A stretch of 11,122 nucleotides of DNA, taken from the NCBI GenBank assembly GCA_035528995.1, contig DATKXO010000033.1, positions 1 through 11,122 of the forward strand. The letters are read 5' to 3'. Source of the DNA: DATKXO01 sp035528995. Lineage in GTDB: Bacteria; Planctomycetota; Phycisphaerae; UBA1845. A program made the translations under genes and the position numbers. How positions within the stretch are numbered: the stretch's first letter is position 1; every line of letters begins with the position of its first letter. Shown here in pieces: positions 5,831 through 11,122 of this stretch. The notes beneath the pieces are model-generated. The model was not told the origin of the DNA. It searched no databases and was given only the letters and a program-made list of their open reading frames with translations.

Positions 5831-7864
5831 GTGAGCACTTCATCCACCGCAGAGGTTCGTCCTCGCATCCGCCCACCCGTCAAGGTGCGCCCCACGCAAA
5901 GCGCCGCGGTTGCGCCCTGCGACGCGGCTTCCCTCCAAACAGACCGCGGCTGGACTCGTCACCGGCTTCGCCGGGCCGACGTCGTGTTGGCCGTCGTCTT
6001 CTGCGGCGCGGCCCTGCTGGCTCGCTGGCCCTTCATCCTTCGTGGCGAAACGCTCCTGCACTCCGACGAGGCCATCGTCGGTCTGATGGCCCAGGACATC
6101 GCCGAGGGCACGCGTCTGCCCATCTACTTCTACGGCCAGCGCTACATGGGGGCGCTGGAGTCCTACGTCATCGCCGGACTGAGCCCGCTGATCGAGGACC
6201 CGATTATCAGACTGCGTCTGGGACCGGCACTCTTCTTCGCCGCCTTCCTGGCCCTGCAGTACCTGATGCTGACGCGCTGGTTCGGTCGTAGCGGCGGATT
6301 GATGGGCGGTCTCGTCCTGCTGGCGGCGGCACCCATGTTCGTCCAGTGGAGCATCTCGGCTCGCGGAGGCTACGTCGAAGTCCTCCTCTGGGGCACGATG
6401 CTCTGGTGGGCTTACTCGGAGTGGTTCATCGGCCCCGCTCGCTCCACGCGACGAACGATGCACCTGGTCATCCTCGGCTGGTTGATCGGATCGGGATTCT
6501 GGATCAATCCCACCATCTCCGTGTTCGTCGCGCCGGTCGTGGTTCATGCCCTGCTGCACCGGCCGTCATTAAAAGCCCGGCACCATCCAAGGCTCGGCCG
6601 GTGGCTCAGACGCCTGGACCGGGCGCCCTGGGGACTGCCGCTGGCACTGCCGTTGATCGTCCTCGCACTGGTGGCGGTTCTGACCAGCTTATCGGCCGTG
6701 TGGGTCGGCCCGACGGGCGTGCAGCGATTCGTCCTCCTCAACCTGCTGCCCCCAAGCTACGCGTTTGCCGTCCTCGGTGTGCTGCTGATTGCCGGCGCGG
6801 GCTACCTGATCTGCCGAACCCGCGCGGTCCCTTTTCTGCGAGCGCAGACACCCGTCGCAGGCCGACTCCTTCTCGGCGTCGTCGCCGGGTTCATTCCCGC
6901 AATCATCTACCTCCTGCAGCGAACCTGGTCCGGCCAGGGGCTGGACGGATCGGTGCCGCTTGGATTCAGGCCCCTCTGGACCGTTGGCGAGACCCTGTCC
7001 TACCTGTTCCACGGCCTGCCGGTCCTATTCGGAGCCGACGCCTCACCATTCCTGCGGCTGGTCTGTACCGGGCGCGTTTATGAGATGCCCGGCTATGGGA
7101 CCATCGCCGCCGTCCTGCTACCCATCCTGAACTGGACTGTGTTCATTGCCGCGTTGACCGTAGGGTTTGTGTTGGCCACCCGATACCGGACGCAGGTGGC
7201 CGCGGCGCTGCGGTTGTCTCCCGGACCGCATTCGCCTGTGGTCTTCCTGGCTTTGGCGCTGCTCGGGCTGACGGCTCTTTATCTCCTCGGTGGCTGTTCC
7301 TTCGATTTCAACACCATCCGGTACCTGATCCCCGTGTGGGCCATTCTGCCGGGGTTGATGGCGGCGGCCTGCACGTCCGGCAGGTTCCGAAAACTCGGAC
7401 GCTCATGTGTCCTGGTCGTCATGCTGGCTTGGACCGCAGGCCAGGTCGCGCTATGGGGACAGCTCGGATCGCCGCACCCGCTCCGCGGCACGGCCGTCGC
7501 GCTGCAGGAGCAGGGCGTCGATGTGGCCAAGGCGGAGATCTTCGACGCCCACCTGCTGTCCTTCCTGACACAGCAACGGCCCAAGGTTGCCGAGTACGCC
7601 CCCTTCTGGTCGCGGCTGGCGCACTACAACCCGGCCTTCGAGACGGCGGGGCCGGTCTCCTACGTCGTGCTCGCGCGGCAGGCGGACTGGACCGCCCAAT
7701 GGCGGCGCACAGGCTGGCCCGGAAAGGCACCCCCCGAGACGCAACGCAATCTGTGGCCCCGGTTGAACCAGGTGCTGATGGATCGCCCGGCGGACGTGCT
7801 GACCCGTGAGCCCCTGACCGACGGATACGAGCTCTGGACGCTTCGCACGCCCTTGCCCGAATAG
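5831..7864 (+). CDS. GT39/ArnT-like GT-C membrane glycosyltransferase
   Basis: A 677-residue multi-pass inner-membrane protein starting at GTG with GGAG 6 nt upstream. A basic cytoplasmic N-terminus of about 50 residues precedes the first helix (51-70). The first outer loop carries the GT-C signature: HSDEAIVGLMAQDIAEG at 77-93 with the acidic pair Asp79-Glu80, then PIYFYGQRYMGALESY (97-112). In GT39/GT83 enzymes this acidic loop holds the catalytic residue and contacts a polyprenyl-phosphate sugar donor. About eleven to thirteen hydrophobic helices follow, up to about residue 540, then a soluble C-terminal region (about 550-677). Family knowledge suggests transfer of a sugar from a polyprenyl phosphate to a protein, glycan or lipid on the outer face; donor and acceptor are not determined. 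The polyprenyl-phosphate sugar synthase two genes downstream fits this role. The gene starts 151 nt after the upstream terminator, so it has its own promoter, which I could not identify. Confidence 0.8.
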   Translation: MSTSSTAEVRPRIRPPVKVRPTQSAAVAPCDAASLQTDRGWTRHRLRRADVVLAVVFCGAALLARWPFILRGETLLHSDEAIVGLMAQDIAEGTRLPIYFYGQRYMGALESYVIAGLSPLIEDPIIRLRLGPALFFAAFLALQYLMLTRWFGRSGGLMGGLVLLAAAPMFVQWSISARGGYVEVLLWGTMLWWAYSEWFIGPARSTRRTMHLVILGWLIGSGFWINPTISVFVAPVVVHALLHRPSLKARHHPRLGRWLRRLDRAPWGLPLALPLIVLALVAVLTSLSAVWVGPTGVQRFVLLNLLPPSYAFAVLGVLLIAGAGYLICRTRAVPFLRAQTPVAGRLLLGVVAGFIPAIIYLLQRTWSGQGLDGSVPLGFRPLWTVGETLSYLFHGLPVLFGADASPFLRLVCTGRVYEMPGYGTIAAVLLPILNWTVFIAALTVGFVLATRYRTQVAAALRLSPGPHSPVVFLALALLGLTALYLLGGCSFDFNTIRYLIPVWAILPGLMAAACTSGRFRKLGRSCVLVVMLAWTAGQVALWGQLGSPHPLRGTAVALQEQGVDVAKAEIFDAHLLSFLTQQRPKVAEYAPFWSRLAHYNPAFETAGPVSYVVLARQADWTAQWRRTGWPGKAPPETQRNLWPRLNQVLMDRPADVLTREPLTDGYELWTLRTPLPE

Positions 7865-8010
7865 CGGACTCGAAACCGGTGGCGCTCGGCCGCCCGCACC
7901 CTCTTATGCCGCCGAGCTTGCCGCACGGCCCGCACGATTATGGGTCGCCGGTAGCGCCCCCATGCACAGAACGTGGACCCGCCCACCGCACGAACCGATC
8001 CTAAGTTACC

Positions 8011-9639
8011 GTGACTGACAAGAGATCAGCCGCCGCGCGCGCACAACCCGAGCTTGAAGCATCACGCCGGTCCGGCCCGGGCGGCAGGCTGCGACGTCTC
8101 TGCATGCCCACCCTGGCCGACGCCCTCTTCGTGCTCCTGCTGCTGCGCGTCCTCCAGTTGGGGGCCACCGACCTGTTCAACGACCCCGGCACCGGCTGGC
8201 ACCTGCGCACCGGGCACCAGATCGTGGCCACCGGCAGCGTTCCCACCATCGACGCCTACAGCTACACCCGCGCCGCCCAACCTTGGGTCGAGACGCAATG
8301 GCTGGCCGACGTCCTGATGGCCCTGGCCCACGCCGTCGGCGGGTACACGCTGCTGGCTCTGATCAGCGCGGTGCTGCTGGCCGGCCTGTTCCGCTGGATC
8401 TACCGAACGCAAGTAGAGGCCGGCGGGTGGCCGACCATCGCACTGCTGATCACCTTTGCGGCCGCCGGCGCCGCCGCGATGCATTTCCTCGCCCGCCCGC
8501 TCCTGGCCAGCTCGATCGGCGTACCCCTGTGCTTCTGGTGGGCCAGCCAGTACGCCCGAGCCCGGATCGCCGCCTGGAAGCTCTGGCTGCTGGTGCCGAT
8601 GGCGGCCGTTTGGTGTAACCTGCACCCGGGCGTTCTGGGCGGAATCGCCACGGTCGGCCTGTGCGGATTCGGCGTGCTGGCCACGTCGTTGTGGCCGATG
8701 GTCAGCCGCAAGCGCCCGGGTGAGTGGCAGCGCGGCGTGCGGCTCATCGTCGTTGCATCGGCCATGGGGGCGGCCACGCTGGCCAACCCCTACGGCGTCC
8801 ATTGGCACGTGTGGGTGGTACAGTTGATGGGGTCGCAAGCCCTGCCCGAATACGTCGAGGAGTGGCGACCACTGGCCTGGCACGAGCCCGCCGCACTGCT
8901 CGGCGGTCTGTTGGTCGCCGTCGCCCTGGTCGCCACGGTGCTTCGCCGCAAGCGGACCACGGGCGCCGAGGCGCTGGTCATCCTGTTCTGGATCTTCCAG
9001 GGTTTCAGCAGCGCTCGCCACATGCCGCTGACCGCCATGATCGTCGCCCTGCAGCTCGGGCGCATCCTGCCCGACCTGCGAACCCACCGCCCGCTGCTCC
9101 TGCGTATCGGACGACGTCTGCCCCTGTTCTCGGATCAGATCCGGCAGACCGAGGCACGCACCAGCGGCGGTCTGGCCAGTCTCGGCTGCGTCGCCCTGCT
9201 CGCGGGCCTGTCGGCTATCGGCCTGCGCCTGCCGGTCCTCGGCCTGGGCGTTGCCGGGCCGTCCCCGCAGCGATTCTCACCCGGCGCCGTCGCCTTCCTG
9301 CGGACCCATGCCCCGCCCGGCCCGGTGTTCAACGATCTATCCTACGGCGGCACACTGATCCGCGACCTGCCCGGCCTGCCGGTCTTCGCCGACGACCGCT
9401 TCGGGCTCTACGGCGAGGACTTCGTCGTCCAGTACTGCCGAGCGGTCTTCGAGCCGGAGCACAACGCCGCCCGTCTGCTGGACCGCTGGCGCATCCGCAC
9501 GGTCCTGACCGCTGCCAAGCTGCCGCTCTGCACCTGGCTGGACCGTCAGCCCGAGTGGACCCGCGTGTTCCACGACCAGGCCGCCGCCATCCACGTCCGC
9601 CAGCCGACCGCCACGGAGCCCGCGCCCCATGCCTTCTGA
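8011..9639 (+). CDS. Multi-pass membrane protein of an uncharacterised GT-C-like family
   Basis: A 542-residue membrane protein. The frame opens after TAA at 8002-8004, so the first possible start is GTG 8011. No good Shine-Dalgarno site precedes it; ATG 8104 (MPTLADALF) is the alternative and would remove a 31-residue basic leader like the one on the neighbouring GT-C protein. After the first helix (about 36-53) comes an outer loop with DPGTGWHLRTGHQIVATG (58-75), PTIDAYSYT (78-86) and PWVETQWLAD (91-100). I know this pattern from large uncharacterised membrane proteins of planctomycetes and acidobacteria, likely GT-C folds. About ten helices follow to residue 415. The soluble C-terminus has FNDLSYGG and PVFADDRFGLYGEDF, also typical of that group. 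It starts 146 nt after the first GT-C gene and its stop overlaps the next start, so it works with the GT2-GtrA enzyme. Enzymatic activity is inferred, not shown. Confidence 0.75.
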   Translation: MTDKRSAAARAQPELEASRRSGPGGRLRRLCMPTLADALFVLLLLRVLQLGATDLFNDPGTGWHLRTGHQIVATGSVPTIDAYSYTRAAQPWVETQWLADVLMALAHAVGGYTLLALISAVLLAGLFRWIYRTQVEAGGWPTIALLITFAAAGAAAMHFLARPLLASSIGVPLCFWWASQYARARIAAWKLWLLVPMAAVWCNLHPGVLGGIATVGLCGFGVLATSLWPMVSRKRPGEWQRGVRLIVVASAMGAATLANPYGVHWHVWVVQLMGSQALPEYVEEWRPLAWHEPAALLGGLLVAVALVATVLRRKRTTGAEALVILFWIFQGFSSARHMPLTAMIVALQLGRILPDLRTHRPLLLRIGRRLPLFSDQIRQTEARTSGGLASLGCVALLAGLSAIGLRLPVLGLGVAGPSPQRFSPGAVAFLRTHAPPGPVFNDLSYGGTLIRDLPGLPVFADDRFGLYGEDFVVQYCRAVFEPEHNAARLLDRWRIRTVLTAAKLPLCTWLDRQPEWTRVFHDQAAAIHVRQPTATEPAPHAF

Positions 9640-10810
9640 CCCGACTGCCAACATCGCGGTGACCGATGTCAACGACTCGGCAACTGAGCGCGAACCGAAT
9701 CGGTCGGTCGCCAACCTCGAGCTGTCCATCATCCTGCCGACCTATAACGAGGCCGACAACGTCGGCGAGTTGCTCCGCCGCATCGCCCGCGTGGTCACCG
9801 AGCGCTCCGTCCGATGCGAGGTGTTGGTCATGGACGACGGTTCGCCCGACGGCACCGCCGACGCCGCACGGCAGGTCGACCTGCCCATCCCCGTCCGCGT
9901 GGTCGAGCGCACCGGCCGGCGCGGGTTGAGTCCGGCTGTGATCGACGGCATCGCTCTGGCCCGCGGAACGTACGTGCTGGTCATGGACGCGGACCTGCAA
10001 CACCCGCCCGAATCCCTGACCGACCTGCTGCAAGCCATGCGCGACGGAGCCGAGTTCGCCATCGGGTCCCGATATACCGCCGGCGGGACTTCGGGAGAGT
10101 TCGGCCTCTATCGCCGGCTCAACAGCCGGATCGCCACCCTGCTCGCCGCCCCCCTGGTCAAGAGCCGTGTGCGTGATCCGATGGCCGGGTTCTTCTGCTT
10201 CCGCCGCGATCTGGCGGACCGGCAGAACCTCAACCCGGTCGGCTACAAGATCGGCCTGGAGATCCTGGTGAAATGTCGCCCCGGACGCGTTGTCGAGGTG
10301 CCCATCGACTTCGGCCCCCGTCAGGCCGGTGACAGCAAGATGAACCTGTCGCAGCAGTTCGATTATCTGCGCCACCTGCGCCGCCTGTACGGCTGGCGCT
10401 GGCCCCAGGCCAGCCAACTGATCCTGTTCTGTGCGGTGGGCGGCTGCGGCATGGTCGTCGACCTGACGCTCATGACCCTGCTGGTGGGCGCCGGTCTGGC
10501 CTTCCCGCTGGGCCGGGTCCTGGCCATCGCAGCGGCCATGGTGTTCAATTTCTTCCTCAACCGCTGGATCACCTTCCCCGAGGCGGCCGGCGCCCGCTGT
10601 CGTCCGCAGTTGCTCCGCTTTATCGGCGTGTGTTCCATCGGTCTGTGCATCAACTGGATCGTGTCCAACACCCTCTACCTGCTGCTGCCCTCGCTGCGCG
10701 GGCTCTATCAGCTCTATTGCGTCGGCGGAATCGTGGTGGCCACGGCCAGCAACTTCCTGCTCAGCAAATACGTTGCCTTCAGAGTGCCAGACGATGGCAC
10801 CAGCCGGTAA
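9629..10810 (+). CDS. Polyprenyl-phosphate mannose synthase-like GT2 glycosyltransferase fused to GtrA domain
   Basis: A 393-residue fusion. The ATG overlaps the end of the preceding gene by 11 nt; GGAG (9615-9618) lies 10 nt upstream, indicating coupled translation. Residues 31-255 are a GT2 domain of the dolichol-phosphate mannose synthase type: ILPTYNEADN (35-44), the nucleotide-sugar site DDGSPDGT (69-76), the metal-binding DADLQHPPE (120-128), RDPMAGFF (182-189), GYKIGLEIL (205-213) and GDSKMNL (234-240). Residues 263-385 are a GtrA-type membrane domain of about four helices, with FNFFLNRWITF (306-316) and NFLLSKYVAF (375-384). Known fusions of this kind transfer a hexose from a nucleotide sugar to polyprenyl phosphate on the inner face; the GtrA part is proposed to help move the lipid-linked sugar across the membrane. 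The product would serve the adjacent GT-C proteins. The sugar (mannose, glucose or other) cannot be read from sequence. Confidence 0.9.
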   Translation: MPSDPTANIAVTDVNDSATEREPNRSVANLELSIILPTYNEADNVGELLRRIARVVTERSVRCEVLVMDDGSPDGTADAARQVDLPIPVRVVERTGRRGLSPAVIDGIALARGTYVLVMDADLQHPPESLTDLLQAMRDGAEFAIGSRYTAGGTSGEFGLYRRLNSRIATLLAAPLVKSRVRDPMAGFFCFRRDLADRQNLNPVGYKIGLEILVKCRPGRVVEVPIDFGPRQAGDSKMNLSQQFDYLRHLRRLYGWRWPQASQLILFCAVGGCGMVVDLTLMTLLVGAGLAFPLGRVLAIAAAMVFNFFLNRWITFPEAAGARCRPQLLRFIGVCSIGLCINWIVSNTLYLLLPSLRGLYQLYCVGGIVVATASNFLLSKYVAFRVPDDGTSR

Positions 10811-11122
10811 TCTCATCATTTGGAGTTACCCTGAGCACGGCGTCCGATATGTCGCTACACATACCAGTTAAAACAACAAAGACCCGTTTGCCTGGGGGAC
10901 ATTCGTTTCTTATGCTGCATGGGTCGGCTCGAACGTGTCGGAGCCGGCCAGGGCATTGGGGTGGGAACTTCCGCGGGGTGTCGGGCGACAGCGGCCCCCG
11001 GCCGCACGTCAGGCGACATCCGATCCCAGGATCGGGCGACCGGTGGAAGATCACCAGACCACTTCTCACTGCCGGCTGACGGACGCGGCCGGTCATTGCT
11101 CGTGACCCTCGGAGGTCGGAGC
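10811..11122 (+). other. Terminal stretch without a convincing gene; candidate promoter inside
   Basis: The 312 bp after the GT2-GtrA gene begin with a less GC-rich part (about 10811-10920). A promoter-like pair TTGCCT (10888-10893) and TATGCT (10911-10916) with a 17-nt spacer points rightward, each box matching four of six consensus bases. A frame from 10831 or ATG 10849 to 11079 is open but has atypical third positions and a Gly/Arg/Pro-rich product. A small inverted repeat, CCGATC-CCAG-GATCGG, lies at 11020-11035 without a T-run. No terminator for the glycosyltransferase genes is seen. Confidence 0.4.

Noticed and set aside
7884..7917. Inverted repeat GCTCGGC…GCCGAGC between the two membrane genes
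   Set aside because: The 7-bp stem has a 20-nt loop and no T-run, so it is not a credible terminator.
8062..9087. 341-codon minus-strand open frame
   Set aside because: Antisense to the second membrane protein; rich in Gly, Gln and His with no recognisable domain.
9329..10819. 496-codon minus-strand open frame
   Set aside because: Antisense shadow of the GT2-GtrA gene and the end of the preceding gene. Both sense genes have clear motifs, while this product is low-complexity and domain-free.
10779..11096. Minus-strand frame over the end of the GT2-GtrA gene
   Set aside because: It overlaps a confident gene, has mixed third-position bases and no domain or plausible ribosome binding site.

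Overview
The window is GC-rich bacterial chromosome (11,122 bp) with a strong G/C bias at third codon positions in the real genes. Three things suggest a planctomycete, possibly of the Phycisphaerae type: an ECF sigma factor paired with a zinc-less membrane anti-sigma factor, a secreted metalloprotease followed by a fibronectin-III-like module starting 'TPPTPNPMTF', and large membrane glycosyltransferase-like proteins. This assignment rests on recollection of family composition, not on a marker gene, so it is moderate at best. No rRNA, tRNA, CRISPR array, insertion sequence or phage gene is visible.

Left part (1-2894). A secreted matrixin-like metalloprotease runs leftward and leaves the window at base 1. 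Its ORF is open to the edge, and long antisense frames overlap it. To its right is about 540 bp with no supportable gene. Next, also leftward, come a small two-helix membrane protein (2084-2380) and, upstream of it, what looks like a short coding region split over three frames (2466-2685), preceded by a candidate promoter.

Centre (2895-5679). A rightward three-gene operon encodes an ECF sigma factor, a single-pass anti-sigma-like protein and a secreted PDZ-domain protein. It ends in a near-perfect intrinsic terminator (11-bp stem, 5-nt loop, T-run). The layout suggests an envelope-responsive regulatory module in which the PDZ protein is a periplasmic partner or output.

Right part (5831-10810). 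Three rightward genes form an envelope glycosylation locus: a GT39/ArnT-like GT-C transferase, a second multi-pass membrane protein of an uncharacterised GT-C-like family, and a polyprenyl-phosphate mannose synthase-type GT2 enzyme fused to a GtrA membrane domain. The last two overlap by 11 nt. The likely logic is that the GT2-GtrA protein makes and perhaps flips a polyprenyl-phosphate-linked sugar, and one or both membrane proteins transfer it to an acceptor outside the membrane. The last 312 bp are less GC-rich at first and hold no convincing gene.

No clearly new system can be proven from the sequence alone. The best leads are the sigma/anti-sigma/PDZ operon, the GT-C/GT-C/DPMS-GtrA locus, the Asp-for-His zinc-ligand change in the protease and the frame-broken short gene at 2466-2685.
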